NCBI RefSeq assembly: GCF_022829545.1
Contig: NZ_JAKSYM010000303.1
Span: 1-52,755, forward strand
DNA length: 52,755 nt
Source: Methylobacterium sp. J-030
Lineage (GTDB): Bacteria > Pseudomonadota > Alphaproteobacteria > Rhizobiales > Beijerinckiaceae
Direction of reading: 5' to 3'
The notes beneath the pieces were generated by a model. It was not told the DNA's origin. It did not search any database and was given only the letters and a program-made list of their open reading frames with translations. Each line of letters opens with the position of its first letter. The first letter of the stretch is position 1. Both the position numbers and the translations under genes were made by a program. Below, piece after piece: positions 34,504 through 44,480 of this stretch.

Positions 34504-36021
34504 GTGGCGCGTCAGATGTTTCACGAACGGATCCCGGAGACATTTCAGCTTCTGCCGAATTCGGCAGAGCGGCGTCGCAGCGTCTGGTCGGCGCTGCTGC
34601 CTCACCGTGGCCGGGCAGCGGCCCGGGTCGCCCTGTCGTCGGCGCTGGCCGCCACAGACCTCGCGGCGATTCTCGCGGTCACGCTGTTCATGGAATGCGC
34701 CTACGAGATCGTCTACCAGGACGGGCTCATCGGCACCGGCAGCGTGCGCGGTCTTCGTCTGGCCTCCCTCCTCGGCCTCATCATCGTGGCCACGAACGCC
34801 CTGCGTGCGGAGTACAGCCTCGACAACGCGATCTCCCAGAAGTCGAACGTTCAGCGGGCCGCCTCACTCTGGCTGGTGGCCTGGGCCGCCGTGCTCGTGG
34901 TCGGTTTCATGACCAAGACCACCGGCGATTACTCACGCCTCGTCTCCCTCGGATCCTTCGTCGCTGGGCTGCCGGCCCTGATCCTGGCCCGCACGGCGAT
35001 GATCCGCCTCGTGCGGCAACGCCTGACGGCCGGGTCGGCCTCGGTGAGCCGCGTCCATCTCGTGGGCTACGAGGAGGATATCGCGCGCTTCTATGCCAGT
35101 AACGCGATCGACCGGCTCGGCCTGCGGATCGTCGGGACGAGCTACCTGCGCCGGGTCGATCCAGGCGCCGACATCGCCGTCCGCCATGATCAGCTCCAAG
35201 AGGATCTCGATCTCGCGGTCTCGGTCGTGCGCTTCCTGCGCCCGGATGACGTGTTCGTCCTCGTGCCGTGGACCGACAACGCCGAGGTCGAGCGCTGCAT
35301 CGACGCCTTCCTGCGGGTGCCCTCGGCGCTGCACCTGCGGCCCGGCGCGATGCTCGACCGCTTCCCCGATCTGCAGGTCGCCCGGGTCGGCGGCGTCTCC
35401 GGCATCAATATCGGCCGCCGCCCGCTCAACCTGGGCGAGGTCGTGCTCAAGCGGGCGCTCGACCTGACGGTCGCGACGATCGCGCTGATCTCGCTGTCGC
35501 CGCTGCTCGCGCTGATCGCGGTGGCGATCAAGCTCGACAGTGCCGGGCCGGTCTTCTTCCGCCAGAAGCGCTACGGCTTCAATCAGCAGCCCTTCGGTGT
35601 CTTCAAGTTCCGCTCGATGCGGACGGAGACGAACGCGGTGTTCCGGCAGGCCACCCGCAACGACAGCCGGATCACCCGGGTCGGCGCGATCCTCCGGCGG
35701 ACCAACCTCGACGAGCTGCCCCAGCTCTTCAACGTCCTGCGGGGGGAGATGTCGCTGGTGGGTCCGCGCCCCCACGCCCTCGCGCACGACCGGAGCTTCG
35801 AGCGCCGGATCGCCCTCTACGCCCGCCGCCACAACGTGCGGCCGGGGATTACCGGCTGGGCGCAGGTCAACGGCTTCCGCGGCGAGACGCTGACCGACCT
35901 CGACATGGAGCGGCGCGTCGCCTGCGACCTGCACTACATCGACAACTGGTCGGTCTGGTTCGACCTCCAGATCATGATCCAGACGCTGATCTCGCGCCGG
36001 GCCTACCGGAACGCGTTCTGA
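34504..36021 (+). CDS. Undecaprenyl-phosphate sugar phosphotransferase (WcaJ/ExoY type), EPS priming
   Basis: A 505-residue polyprenyl glycosylphosphotransferase. It loads the first sugar-1-phosphate onto undecaprenyl phosphate at the inner membrane. About five N-terminal helices (residues 40-160) precede a nucleotide-binding-like middle domain. A further helix ([20 protein letters not shown]) leads into the catalytic bacterial sugar transferase domain with [28 protein letters not shown] and GPRPHA. The ending [14 protein letters not shown] is usual. Start is GTG at 34504 or ATG at 34516. It probably serves the EPS genes at 11.4-17.1 kb. Confidence 0.9.
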   Translation: MARQMFHERIPETFQLLPNSAERRRSVWSALLPHRGRAAARVALSSALAATDLAAILAVTLFMECAYEIVYQDGLIGTGSVRGLRLASLLGLIIVATNALRAEYSLDNAISQKSNVQRAASLWLVAWAAVLVVGFMTKTTGDYSRLVSLGSFVAGLPALILARTAMIRLVRQRLTAGSASVSRVHLVGYEEDIARFYASNAIDRLGLRIVGTSYLRRVDPGADIAVRHDQLQEDLDLAVSVVRFLRPDDVFVLVPWTDNAEVERCIDAFLRVPSALHLRPGAMLDRFPDLQVARVGGVSGINIGRRPLNLGEVVLKRALDLTVATIALISLSPLLALIAVAIKLDSAGPVFFRQKRYGFNQQPFGVFKFRSMRTETNAVFRQATRNDSRITRVGAILRRTNLDELPQLFNVLRGEMSLVGPRPHALAHDRSFERRIALYARRHNVRPGITGWAQVNGFRGETLTDLDMERRVACDLHYIDNWSVWFDLQIMIQTLISRRAYRNAF

Positions 36022-36037
36022 AGGATCGGAGACCGGG

Positions 36038-36535
36038 TCAGGGCGTGCGCTTCTGCTCGCGGCAGAGGCCGCAATCGCCCTCGACCTCCAGAATGCTGTG
36101 GGTCGGGGTGAAGCCGGCCCGCTCCAGGGTGCGCTCGAGACCGTCCTCGACCTCCTGCGTGGACGCCTCGTCGACCGCGCCGCAGGTCCGGCAGATCAGG
36201 AAGATGACGCCTTCTCCGGGGGCATGGTCGTACGCGCAGGGGATGAAGGCGTTGCGGCTCGCGATCCGGTGGACCAGCCCCTGCTCCATCAGGAAGTCGA
36301 GGGCGCGATAGACCGAGACCGGCGCCACGCGCCGGCCCGGCGCACTCAGGCGCTCGGCGATGTCGTAGGCGCCCTGGGCCTTGCCGGAATCGGCAACCGC
36401 CCCCAGGACCTCGCGGCGCAGCGGCGTGAATTGCAGGCCGCGCGCGCGGCAGACGGCCTCCGCCCGGGCGAGCATGTCGTGGGCATCGGTCCGACACGCG
36501 TCGTGACCGTCGTGGCGGTGCATGATGGCTCCCAT
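36038..36535 (-). CDS. zur: Zinc uptake regulator Zur (Fur family)
   Basis: A 165-residue Fur-family repressor. The winged-helix region includes RGLQFTPLRREVLGAVADSG and VAPVSVYRALDFLMEQGLVH. The zinc-binding CRTCG and C-terminal CGLCRE pairs form the structural site. The His/Cys-rich N-terminus (HRHDGHDACRTDAHD) is typical of Zur. Divergence from znuCB with a candidate operator between them makes Zur more likely than Fur. It should repress zinc import when zinc is replete. MGAIMHRH gives two possible starts (36535 or 36523). Confidence 0.88.
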   Translation of the reverse strand: MGAIMHRHDGHDACRTDAHDMLARAEAVCRARGLQFTPLRREVLGAVADSGKAQGAYDIAERLSAPGRRVAPVSVYRALDFLMEQGLVHRIASRNAFIPCAYDHAPGEGVIFLICRTCGAVDEASTQEVEDGLERTLERAGFTPTHSILEVEGDCGLCREQKRTP

Positions 36536-36562
36536 GACAGATCCGCAGGTTGTCCCGCGGGT

Positions 36563-36579
36563 TTGTTACAGTGTATCAC
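36563..36579. promoter_or_regulatory. Candidate Zur box
   Basis: TGTTACAGTGTATCACC is an AT-richer imperfect palindrome in the zur-znuC gap, resembling GTTATA-type Zur sites. It lies 28 nt from the zur start. Overlap with promoters of both genes is likely but not shown. Confidence 0.45.
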
Positions 36580-36665
36580 CGCAACCCCGGACCGCACCAG
36601 TCTCCCGCCCATTCCGCGCATAGTCCGCGCATCCGCCCCGCGCCGACCCGCGCGCCGAGGACGCC

Positions 36666-36800
36666 TTGCCCACCACCTCCAGACTCAGACGCGGCGCCCG
36701 GCGATCCCTGTTCCAGAGCGGGATCGGTCCGCGCCTTGCCCTCGCCGGGGGCGTCTCCGCCCTGGTCTGGCTGGTGATCGCCTGGGCCCTCGCAGCATGA
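36666..36800 (+). CDS. Possible small membrane protein upstream of znuC
   Basis: A 44-codon frame starting with TTG, with a basic N-terminus (RLRRGARRSLFQ) and one hydrophobic helix (LALAGGVSALVWLVIAWALAA). It ends in a 4-nt ATGA overlap with znuC. The overlap and the membrane helix suggest a real, translationally coupled small protein, but the TTG start and absence of a known family leave doubt. Confidence 0.4.
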   Translation: MPTTSRLRRGARRSLFQSGIGPRLALAGGVSALVWLVIAWALAA

Positions 36801-37597
36801 GCGCCGGCCATGGAAGCCCGGATCCGATCCGCCTCGTCGGCCTGACCCTCGGCTACGACCGGCATCCGGCGATCCACCACCTCGACGGGACCGTGCGCGC
36901 CGGCGACCTTCTGGCGCTGGTCGGCCCGAACGGGGCCGGTAAGTCGACCCTGCTCAAGGGCATGGCGGGGGAGATCCCGTGCCTCGACGGGCGGATCGAG
37001 CGGGCGGCCGCCGTCGCCTACATGCCGCAGGCCGACGAGATCGACCGGAGCTTCCCGCTGAGCGTGATGGACCTTGCCGGGATGGGCCTCTGGCGGCGGG
37101 CCGGCGCCTGGCGGAGCCTCGGCCGACATCGGCGTGCCATCGAGGCGGCGCTGGCCGCGGTCGGCCTCGACGGGTTCGAGGCGCGGTCGATCGGCACCCT
37201 CTCGGGCGGGCAGTTCCGCCGCGCCCTGTTCGCCCGTCTGATCCTCCAGGATTGCTCGGTCATCCTGCTGGACGAGCCGTTCACCGGGATCGACACCCGC
37301 ACCGTCGACGATCTCCTGGCGCTGATCCGGAGCTGGCACGCGGAGGGCCGCACGGTCGTCGCGGCCTTGCACGATCTCGCCCAGGTGCGCGCCCATTTCC
37401 CGACGACGCTGCTCCTCGCCCGCGAGGCCATCGCCTGGGGGGCGACCGCCCGGGTGCTGACATCGGAGAACCTCGCCCGCGTGCGCAATCTCTCCGAGGC
37501 CTGGGACGAGGCCGCACCGGTCTGCGCCGGGCCGCGGGCCGATGTACCCCACGATCACGGCGCGCACGGCCACCATCATCACGAGGATGCCGCGTGA
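36797..37597 (+). CDS. znuC: Zinc ABC transporter ATP-binding protein ZnuC
   Basis: The ATPase of a high-affinity zinc importer. The 266-residue protein has Walker A GPNGAGKST, Q-loop VAYMPQADEID, signature LSGGQFRR, Walker B VILLDEPF and switch His in VVAALHDLAQV. A His-rich tail (HDHGAHGHHHHEDAA) is typical of zinc transporters and may bind metal. The start at 36797 overlaps the small upstream frame, and its end overlaps znuB by 4 nt (GTGA). Confidence 0.92.
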   Translation: MSAGHGSPDPIRLVGLTLGYDRHPAIHHLDGTVRAGDLLALVGPNGAGKSTLLKGMAGEIPCLDGRIERAAAVAYMPQADEIDRSFPLSVMDLAGMGLWRRAGAWRSLGRHRRAIEAALAAVGLDGFEARSIGTLSGGQFRRALFARLILQDCSVILLDEPFTGIDTRTVDDLLALIRSWHAEGRTVVAALHDLAQVRAHFPTTLLLAREAIAWGATARVLTSENLARVRNLSEAWDEAAPVCAGPRADVPHDHGAHGHHHHEDAA

Positions 37598-38469
37598 TCG
37601 ATCCGCTCGGCCCCCTGGTCGCGCCGTTCGTGGAGTTCGGCTTCATGCGCCGGGCGCTGGCCGGCTGCCTCGCGCTGTCCGTCTCGGCGCCGCCGGTGGG
37701 CGTGTTCCTGACGCTCCGCCGGATGAGCCTGATGAGCGACGCCATGAGCCACGCCATCCTGCCCGGCGCCGCGGCGGGCTTCCTGGTCGCGGGCCTGTCG
37801 CTGCCTGCGATGACCCTCGGCGGGCTGGTCGCGGGCCTCGCCGTAGCGCTGCTCGCGGGTGCCGTCACCCGCGCCACGACGGTGCGGGAGGACGCCAACC
37901 TCGCGGCCTTCTACCTGATCTCCCTGGCGGGCGGGGTGCTGCTGGTCTCGCTGCGCGGCTCGCAGATCGACCTGATGCACTTCCTGTTCGGCTCGGTCCT
38001 GGCGCTGGACGATGCCGCCCTGTGGCTGCTCGGCGGCATCAGCACGCTGACCCTGGTGGCGCTGGCCGCGATCTATCGGCCGCTTGTGATGGAATGCGTC
38101 GATCCGCTGTTCCTGCGCACGGTGAGCCGCAGCGGCGGCCCGGTTCACCTCGCCTTCCTGGCCCTGGTGGTGGTGAACCTCGTCGGCGGGTTCCAGGCGC
38201 TCGGGACCCTGCTGGCGGTCGGATTGATGCTGCTCCCGGCGGTGGCGGCCCGGTTCTGGACCCGCGATCTCGGCGGGCTCATCCCGGTCTCGATGCTGAT
38301 CGCCGCGCTGGCGAGCGTGTCGGGCCTCAGCCTGTCGTATCAGCTCGACCTACCGAGCGGCCCGGCGATCGTGCTGGCCGCCGGGGCACTCTACCTCGCC
38401 TCGATGCTCGCCGGCCCGCGCGGCGGGCTGCTCCGCCGCCTCGTGCGGGCGCGCCACCTCGAAGCCTGA
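37594..38469 (+). CDS. znuB: Zinc ABC transporter permease ZnuB
   Basis: A 291-residue permease of the ABC-3 (ZnuB/MntB) family with about eight helices. Family blocks include PVGVFLTLRRMSLMSDAMSH, HAILPGAAAGFLVAG, DLMHFLFGSVLAL and the conserved AVGLMLLPAVAARFWTRDL. It starts with GTG in a GTGA overlap with znuC. No periplasmic zinc-binding ZnuA gene is next to it. Its stop codon directly abuts the stop of the following minus-strand gene. Confidence 0.92.
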   Translation: MIDPLGPLVAPFVEFGFMRRALAGCLALSVSAPPVGVFLTLRRMSLMSDAMSHAILPGAAAGFLVAGLSLPAMTLGGLVAGLAVALLAGAVTRATTVREDANLAAFYLISLAGGVLLVSLRGSQIDLMHFLFGSVLALDDAALWLLGGISTLTLVALAAIYRPLVMECVDPLFLRTVSRSGGPVHLAFLALVVVNLVGGFQALGTLLAVGLMLLPAVAARFWTRDLGGLIPVSMLIAALASVSGLSLSYQLDLPSGPAIVLAAGALYLASMLAGPRGGLLRRLVRARHLEA

Positions 38470-39333
38470 TCAGGGCTGGTCCTTCAGGACCGCGAGCCCT
38501 TCGCGGTAGGTTGGATAGGCCAGCGCGACGCCGAGTTCCTCGCGGATCAGCCGGTTCCGCACGCGCTTGTTCTCGCCGTAGAAGCTGCGCGCCATCGGCG
38601 AGAGGTCGGCGGTCTCGAAATCGATCTCCGGCGGCAGCGGCAGCCCGGTCAGGGCGGCGGCGTGCTCGGTGACCGTCTGGGGCGCGGTCGGCTCGTCGTC
38701 GGTGACGTTGTAGATCGCCCCCGCCCGCGGCCGGTCGATCGAGGCCAGCAGCGTCGTGGCGATGTCATCGACATGGATTCGGTTGAACACCTGCCCGGCC
38801 TTCACGATCCGCTGGGAGCGGCCGGCGCGCAGCTTCACGATCGGGTTGCGCCCCGGTCCGTAGATGCCCGACAACCGGAAGATCTGGACCGCCTTGCCGG
38901 TCCGGGCCCCGAGCGCCAGCCACGCGCCTTCCGCGTCGAGCCGAACCTTGGATCGGGCGCTGCGGGGATCGGCCGGCGTCGCCTCGTCGATCCAGGCGCC
39001 CTGCTGATCGCCGTAGACCCCGATGGTCGAGAGGTAGCCGATCCAGCCGATCCGGCTCGCCGCGATCGCCTCGGCGTAGCGGGCGAGCACCGGGTCGCCG
39101 TCCTCGCCTGGGGGGGCCGAGACGAGGAGCACATCGGTGTCGGCGAGATCGGCGGCGATGCGGGGATCGTCGGCGCTCGGGCCGAAGGCGCGCATGGCGA
39201 AGCCGGTCTGCGCCGCGAGGCGTTCGGCGGCTGCGGGTTCGGTGACGGTGGCGTGCACGGCGCCGAACCGCTCGCGCGCCCGCTCGGCGAAGCGGCGGCC
39301 GGTGAAGCCCAGGCCGAAGACGAAGAGATTCAT
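38470..39333 (-). CDS. NAD-dependent epimerase/dehydratase-like protein (extended SDR)
   Basis: A 287-residue Rossmann protein starting [20 protein letters not shown], where the usual GxxGxxG is [24 protein letters not shown] has the SDR-like Tyr region but lacks a clear YxxxK, so this is an atypical family member. [11 protein letters not shown] and [15 protein letters not shown] are typical of extended SDR proteins and the YeeZ-like group. The substrate is unknown. The start at 39333 overlaps the queG stop by 4 nt, so it is coupled to queG. Confidence 0.8.
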   Translation of the reverse strand: MNLFVFGLGFTGRRFAERARERFGAVHATVTEPAAAERLAAQTGFAMRAFGPSADDPRIAADLADTDVLLVSAPPGEDGDPVLARYAEAIAASRIGWIGYLSTIGVYGDQQGAWIDEATPADPRSARSKVRLDAEGAWLALGARTGKAVQIFRLSGIYGPGRNPIVKLRAGRSQRIVKAGQVFNRIHVDDIATTLLASIDRPRAGAIYNVTDDEPTAPQTVTEHAAALTGLPLPPEIDFETADLSPMARSFYGENKRVRNRLIREELGVALAYPTYREGLAVLKDQP

Positions 39334-40508
39334 GCGGCCGATGTCTCGCCGGCACGGGCTTCCGTCAAGTCGATGGCGGCCGACCACTCGTCTCGGACAT
39401 GGGGGTCGGTCTCGCCGGGTCCGTGCCGGCGATGCAGATCGCGGACCGCCTCCGGTTCGAGCAGCCGCGCGCAGGCCCAGACCGCCATGCCGCGCACCAG
39501 CGGCGCGGCATCGTTCAGCCGCGCGACCGCCGCTCCGGCGAGGTCGGGCGCGCCGGAATTGCCCACCGCGATCATCACGTTGCGTAGGAAACGGTCGCGG
39601 CCAGTGCGCTTCACCGGCGTGCCGGCGAACAGGCTGCGGAAGGCCGCGTCGTCGAGGGCGGCGAGATCGGCGAGTGGCGGGGCCGCCAGATCGGCCCGCG
39701 CCGCGAGGCGGGTCTCGGCGGCGGTGCGGGCGAACTTGTTCCAGGGGCAGACCGCGAGGCAGTCGTCGCAGCCGAACACCCGGTTGCCGATGGCCGGCCG
39801 GAACGCCGCCGGGATCGGGCCGGCATGCTCGATGGTCAGGTACGCGATGCAGCGCCTTGCATCGAGTCGGTAGGGCGCGGGGAACGCGTCGGTCGGGCAG
39901 ATGTCGAGGCAGGCGCGGCAGGAGCCGCAATGGTCCTGGCCCGGCGAATCCGGCTCGAACTCGGCGCTCGTGTAGATCGCCCCGAGCAGCAGCCAGTTGC
40001 CGTGCTCGCGGGAGATCAGCACCGTGTGCTTGCCCTGCCAGCCGAGCCCGGCCGCCTCGGCGAGCGCCTTCTCCATCACCGGGGCGGTGTCGCAGAAGAC
40101 CTTCACCCGCACGTCGCCCTTCGCCGACAGATAGCCGCCGAGTTCCTTGAGCTTGCCCTTCAAAACCTCGTGATAATCCCGCCGCTGGGCGTAGGCCGCG
40201 ACCGCGCCGCGGTTCCGTTGCGTCACGAGGGCCAGGGGATCGTGGTCCGGCCGGTAGCTCATGGCCACGACCAGGATGCTGCGCAGGCCCGGCCACAGCC
40301 CGGTCGGTCGGGCGCGCTGGTCGGCCCGCTCTTCCATCCAGTCCATGGTGCCGTGGGCGCCCTCGGCGAGCCAGGCCGAGAGGCGGTCGGGCAGGTCCGG
40401 CAGGCGGTCGGGCCGGGTGACGCGCAGGCCGCAGAAGCCCAGCGCCCGGGCCCGGGTCTCGACGAGGCGGCGCAGATCGGCGCCGACGAAGGTCCGTCGT
40501 GCGTTCAG
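39330..40508 (-). CDS. queG: Epoxyqueuosine reductase QueG, apparently with a CTG start
   Basis: QueG is a cobalamin- and [4Fe-4S]-dependent enzyme that reduces epoxyqueuosine to queuosine in tRNA. Conserved parts are [16 protein letters not shown], the catalytic Asp in [16 protein letters not shown], two ferredoxin-like cysteine clusters ([12 protein letters not shown] and [13 protein letters not shown]) and a C-terminal HEAT-like region. The first ATG (40346) would delete about 54 conserved residues ([20 protein letters not shown] and on) that are in frame upstream. No ATG, GTG or TTG occurs in that stretch. The CTG at 40508 forms a CTGA overlap with the fzlA stop and gives 392 residues. 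It is a B12 consumer. Confidence 0.88.
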   Translation of the reverse strand: MNARRTFVGADLRRLVETRARALGFCGLRVTRPDRLPDLPDRLSAWLAEGAHGTMDWMEERADQRARPTGLWPGLRSILVVAMSYRPDHDPLALVTQRNRGAVAAYAQRRDYHEVLKGKLKELGGYLSAKGDVRVKVFCDTAPVMEKALAEAAGLGWQGKHTVLISREHGNWLLLGAIYTSAEFEPDSPGQDHCGSCRACLDICPTDAFPAPYRLDARRCIAYLTIEHAGPIPAAFRPAIGNRVFGCDDCLAVCPWNKFARTAAETRLAARADLAAPPLADLAALDDAAFRSLFAGTPVKRTGRDRFLRNVMIAVGNSGAPDLAGAAVARLNDAAPLVRGMAVWACARLLEPEAVRDLHRRHGPGETDPHVRDEWSAAIDLTEARAGETSAA

Positions 40509-41197
40509 AAATCCAGATCCGCGTAATGGGCGGCCGGCGGCATCCCGGCGACCCGGTCGGCCAGCAGGCCCCGGAACGAGGGCCGCGACTTGACCCGGGC
40601 GTACCAGTTCCGCGCCATCTCGTCCTCGTCCCAGGGCACATCCCCGAGATAGTCGACGCAGGAGAGATGGGCGGCCGCGGCGAGGTCCGCATAGGTGAGA
40701 TTGTCGCCCGCGATCCAGCGCCGCCGGGCGATCAGGTAGCCGATGTATTTGAGATGGTAGCGGACATTCGTCCGCGCGGCCCGGATCGCGTTCATGTCGG
40801 GCGGTCCACCACCCTCATGGGCGGACATGAAGCGCTTCGAGATCTTCTCGTTGACGAGGTAGCCCGTCACTTCCGCTTCGAATTTAACCAGAAACCAGTC
40901 GAGCAGGCGCCGCACCTCGACCCGCTCCACCGTGTCCTCCGGCAACAGGCGCCGCCCGGAGAGCCCGAGCCCGCGGGTCTCGTCGAGATATTCGGCGATG
41001 ATGCCCGCGCCGGGCACGACGAGGCCGTTCTGCTCCAGCAGCACGGGCGTCAGACCCGCCGGATTGATCAGCAGGAAATCGTCCCGGCGCTCCCAGGGGC
41101 GTTCCTCGAACAGCGTCGGCTCCATGCCCATCTCGGCGAGCACGAGACGGATGAACCGGGAGTTCGCGCAGAAGGGGAAGTGGTAGAGGGTCGCCAT
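40505..41197 (-). CDS. fzlA: Glutathione S-transferase-like protein, probably FzlA
   Basis: A 230-residue GST-fold protein starting [20 protein letters not shown]. The sequence, especially [40 protein letters not shown] and the ending [18 protein letters not shown], matches my recollection of the FtsZ-binding FzlA subgroup, which regulates cell constriction in Caulobacter. The subgroup lacks normal GST catalysis. Assignment to GST is firm; FzlA is probable but not verified. It sits upstream of queG with a 4-nt overlap and divergent from uppP. Confidence 0.8.
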   Translation of the reverse strand: MATLYHFPFCANSRFIRLVLAEMGMEPTLFEERPWERRDDFLLINPAGLTPVLLEQNGLVVPGAGIIAEYLDETRGLGLSGRRLLPEDTVERVEVRRLLDWFLVKFEAEVTGYLVNEKISKRFMSAHEGGGPPDMNAIRAARTNVRYHLKYIGYLIARRRWIAGDNLTYADLAAAAHLSCVDYLGDVPWDEDEMARNWYARVKSRPSFRGLLADRVAGMPPAAHYADLDF

Positions 41198-41450
41198 CGA
41201 GGCCGTGCGGGACGTATCGGTCGGGCAGCGCGGTCGGTCCCGCGCTCGTCGAGGGTCCTGAAGCGCGGGTCTTCAGCGCGCAGGACTTCGGACCGAGCGT
41301 TATTGCCCGACCGTTGCCGAGCCCTTAACACGCGCAGCCGGCAACGGTAACCGCCCGTCAACCCTGATGGGCGAACCCTCCGGCCAACCCTCAGATGGCG
41401 CGGCATGCCCGGCACGGGCCGGCGCGCGCTCGCGGCACCAAGGCGTCACG

Positions 41451-42254
41451 ATGGATCCGGCAAGCATCGGCAAGGCAGTGCTGCTCGCGCTGGTTGAGGG
41501 CGCGACCGAGTTCATCCCGGTCTCCTCCACGGGGCACCAGCTCTTGGTCGGCCACTTCATCGGATTCCACTCGCCCAACAACACCTTCGAGGTGCTGATC
41601 CAGCTCGGCGCGATCCTGGCGATTCTCTTGGTCTATTTCCGCCGCCTGCTCGGGATCGCTATGGCGCTGCCGAACGATCCGAAAGCGCGCCGCTTCGTGC
41701 TGGGCATCCTCGTGGCGTTCATGCCGGCGGCGATCATCGGCGGCCTGTTCTCGAAGATGATCAAAGTGTACCTGTTCAACCCGTGGATCGTCTGCGCGAC
41801 CCTGGTGGCGGGCGGCTTGGTGCTCCTCGTCGTCGACGACACCGACCTGAAGGTCCGCAAGACCGACGTCTACGACTACTCCCTGCCAATGGACCTGAAG
41901 ATCGGCATCTTCCAGTGCCTCGCCATGATCCCCGGCGTGTCGCGCTCAGGCGCCACCATCGTGGGGGCGATGCTGATGGGGGCCGACAAGCGGTCGGCGA
42001 CCGAATTCTCGTTCTACCTCGCCATGCCTACCATGGCGGGTGCCTTCGCCAAGGACCTGCTGGACAACTACAAATACCTGTCGGGCGACGATATCGGCCT
42101 GATCGTGATCGGCTTCATCGTCTCGTTCATCGCGGCGCTGGTCGTGGTGCGGGTGCTGCTGGACTACGTTTCCCGGCACGGTTTCTGGTTGTTCGCGTGG
42201 TGGCGCATCATCGTCGGCGCGCTGGGTTTTGCGGGGTTGATCATTTTCGGATAG
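41451..42254 (+). CDS. uppP: Undecaprenyl-diphosphatase UppP (BacA)
   Basis: UppP removes a phosphate from undecaprenyl pyrophosphate, recycling the lipid carrier for peptidoglycan and polysaccharide. The 267-residue membrane protein has the family motif [20 protein letters not shown] with the catalytic Glu, and the second active-site motif [20 protein letters not shown]. About eight helices are seen. The start ATG 41451 is preferred to an upstream in-frame start at 41367, which gives unpatterned sequence. Confidence 0.96.
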   Translation: MDPASIGKAVLLALVEGATEFIPVSSTGHQLLVGHFIGFHSPNNTFEVLIQLGAILAILLVYFRRLLGIAMALPNDPKARRFVLGILVAFMPAAIIGGLFSKMIKVYLFNPWIVCATLVAGGLVLLVVDDTDLKVRKTDVYDYSLPMDLKIGIFQCLAMIPGVSRSGATIVGAMLMGADKRSATEFSFYLAMPTMAGAFAKDLLDNYKYLSGDDIGLIVIGFIVSFIAALVVVRVLLDYVSRHGFWLFAWWRIIVGALGFAGLIIFG

Positions 42255-42559
42255 GCGCGGCAGGACAGTCGGAGCCGCTTGCGCGGCGCTTCCCGTGCTG
42301 GATCCCGGGTCGCCATCCCGCTGACGCTCCATGCGCCCGGGACAGGGCTGCGCGATCCATTCAGCACCACCCCGTTCCCGGACAGGTGCAGCGAAGCGGA
42401 ACCTGATCCGGGACCCGGGCGAGAATCACCGGGAAGCGGCACCGCTCATTCTTCACCTCAAACCGGAGCCTCGCCCAACGGACGATTGCCAGCGACCGGA
42501 CGGCATGCGAGGCAAGCCCTGAAAGCGGCGCGCAAGACGCCGCGCCCTGGGACGATCCG
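42255..42559. other. Intergenic gap with dispersed repeat
   Basis: A 305-bp gap between uppP and the mutase gene. It is largely made of a dispersed repeat (42274-42420) that recurs in inverted orientation at 52627-52755. No gene is seen. Confidence 0.6.
42274..42420. repeat. Dispersed repeat, copy A
   Basis: Segment 42297-42341 (starting GCTGGATCCCGGGTCGCC) is the inverted copy of 52627-52670 with about six differences. Segment 42396-42418 (AGCGGAACCTGATC...) is the inverted copy of 52733-52755. Segment 42274-42306 (GCCGCTTGCGCGGCGCTTCC) is a direct match to 52709-52741. The parts are shuffled relative to copy B. Confidence 0.75.
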
Positions 42560-44449
42560 ATGGACAACAGACCGCTCGCCGACCTCTTCGAGCCCGCAGA
42601 CCGGGCGCGCTGGCTCGGCCTCGTCGAGGGCGTCCTCAAGGGGGCCGAATTCGAGAAACGGCTTGTCTCCAGGACGGCGGGCGGCCTTCGGATCGAGCCG
42701 CTCTACGGCCCGGCCGAACCGGCTGCCCAACCGGTGCGTGAAATGGGACCGTGGCGGATCGCCCAGCGGATGGATCATCCGGATCTCGCCGCCGCCAACG
42801 CCCAGGCTTTGACCGACCTCGAAGGCGGCGCCGACGCCCTCGTCCTGGCCTTCGCCGGCGCACCCGGCGCACGCGGCTACGGCCTGAACGCCACGACCGT
42901 CGAGGACCTCGACACCGCGCTGACGGGGGTGATGCTGCCGCTGATCAACCTGCGCCTCGACGCCGGCAGCCGGGGGCTGGAAGCGGCGCACCTCGTCAAG
43001 GCGCTGGCGGAGCGGCGCGGCGAGGATCTGTCGAGCTACGACCTCGACCTCGGGATCGATCCCGTCGGCGTGCTGGCAGCGACCGGAAGCCTGGGCACCG
43101 TGTGGAGCGAGGTCGCGCCGCGGCTGGCCGAGACCGCAGCGGACCTGGAAGCCGCGGGCTTCCGGGGCCGGGCCTTCCTGGCCGACGGGCGCCCGTATCA
43201 CGAGGCTGGAGCGGGCGAGGCGGCCGAACTGGGTGCCGTGCTGGCGACGGCTCTGACCTATCTCCGTGCGCTGGAGGCCGCCGGTCACGATCTTGAGACG
43301 GCCCGCGCGCGTCTCGCGGTGCTGCTGGCTGCCGACGCGGATGAGTTCGTCACCGTCGCGAAGTTCCGGGCCATGCGCCGCCTGTGGGCGCGGATCGAGC
43401 AGGCGTGCGGGCTCGACCCGAAACCCCTGCGGCTGCATGCCGAGACCGCGTGGCGGATGATGACCCAGCGCGACCCGTTCGTGAACATCCTGCGCACCGG
43501 CATGGCGGCGGCCTCGGCCGGGATGGGCGGCGCCGACAGCGTGGCGGTCCTGCCCTACACCCAGGCGCTCGGCCTGCCCGACGCCTTCGCCCGACGCGTG
43601 GCCCGCAACAGCCAGATCGTGCTGATCGAGGAATCGCATCTCGCCCGCGTCAGCGACCCCGCGGCGGGCGCGGGCGGATTCGAGGCGCTGACGGCGGAGA
43701 TCGCCGAGGCCGCCTGGGCGGCCTTCCAGGCGATCGAGGCCGAGGGCGGGATCGTCGCCTCGCTCAGCGTCGGCAAGCTGCAACGGCGGATCGAGGCTGT
43801 CCGCGAGGCGCGCACGAACGCCGTGGCGACCCGCCGCGAAGCCCTCACCGGCGCCAGCGAGTTCCCGAACCTCGCGGAGAAGCCAGTGACGGTCATCGAC
43901 GCACCGCGGGTCGCCGCGCCGCGGGGCGCCAATTTCGGACCGGGTTCCACGGTCGCCTGCGATGCGCTTCCGTCGCAGCGCCTCGCCGAGCCCTACGAGG
44001 CTTTGCGCGACGCCTCCGACGCCTATCGCGACAAGACCGGCCGCCGGCCCGCCATGTTCCTCGCCAATCTCGGCGCGGTGGCGGCGTTCAACGCCCGGGC
44101 GACCTTCGCGGCCAATGCCTTCGCGGCCGGCGGCATCGAGGCCCTGTCGAACGACGGTTTTGCCGATGCCGAGGCCGCGGCGGCGGCATTCCAGGCCTCG
44201 GGCGCTCCGCTCGCCTGCATCTGTTCCACGGACGCGATCTATGCCGAGCGCGCCGTCGCGACCGCGGAGGCGCTCACGCGGGCCGGCGCCGGGGCGATCT
44301 ACCTCGCCGGCAAGCCGACCGATCTCGCCGAGCCGCTGAGGCAGGCGGGGGTACAAGCCTTCCTGCATGTCGGCTGCGACCTGCCCGCCCTGCTCAACGG
44401 GGCATTGCGCGCCGCCATGCGCCCACCGTCTCCTCCGCGGACCGCCTGA
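42560..44449 (+). CDS. mcmB: Methylmalonyl-CoA mutase small subunit
   Basis: The non-catalytic partner of the adenosylcobalamin-dependent mutase that interconverts (R)-methylmalonyl-CoA and succinyl-CoA. In methylotrophs it belongs to the ethylmalonyl-CoA pathway. The 629-residue protein starts MDNRPLADLFEPADRARWL. Family blocks are PWRIAQRMDHPDLAAANAQA, the FVNILRTGMAAASAGMGGAD segment followed by SVAVLPYTQALGLPDAFARR, and a C-terminal Rossmann-like domain. That last domain lacks the DxHxxG B12-lower-ligand motif, as expected for the small subunit. The large subunit and its chaperone MeaB are not in the window. Confidence 0.93.
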   Translation: MDNRPLADLFEPADRARWLGLVEGVLKGAEFEKRLVSRTAGGLRIEPLYGPAEPAAQPVREMGPWRIAQRMDHPDLAAANAQALTDLEGGADALVLAFAGAPGARGYGLNATTVEDLDTALTGVMLPLINLRLDAGSRGLEAAHLVKALAERRGEDLSSYDLDLGIDPVGVLAATGSLGTVWSEVAPRLAETAADLEAAGFRGRAFLADGRPYHEAGAGEAAELGAVLATALTYLRALEAAGHDLETARARLAVLLAADADEFVTVAKFRAMRRLWARIEQACGLDPKPLRLHAETAWRMMTQRDPFVNILRTGMAAASAGMGGADSVAVLPYTQALGLPDAFARRVARNSQIVLIEESHLARVSDPAAGAGGFEALTAEIAEAAWAAFQAIEAEGGIVASLSVGKLQRRIEAVREARTNAVATRREALTGASEFPNLAEKPVTVIDAPRVAAPRGANFGPGSTVACDALPSQRLAEPYEALRDASDAYRDKTGRRPAMFLANLGAVAAFNARATFAANAFAAGGIEALSNDGFADAEAAAAAFQASGAPLACICSTDAIYAERAVATAEALTRAGAGAIYLAGKPTDLAEPLRQAGVQAFLHVGCDLPALLNGALRAAMRPPSPPRTA

Positions 44450-44480
44450 TACGGCCGCTCTCACGCCGAACCGAACCCGC

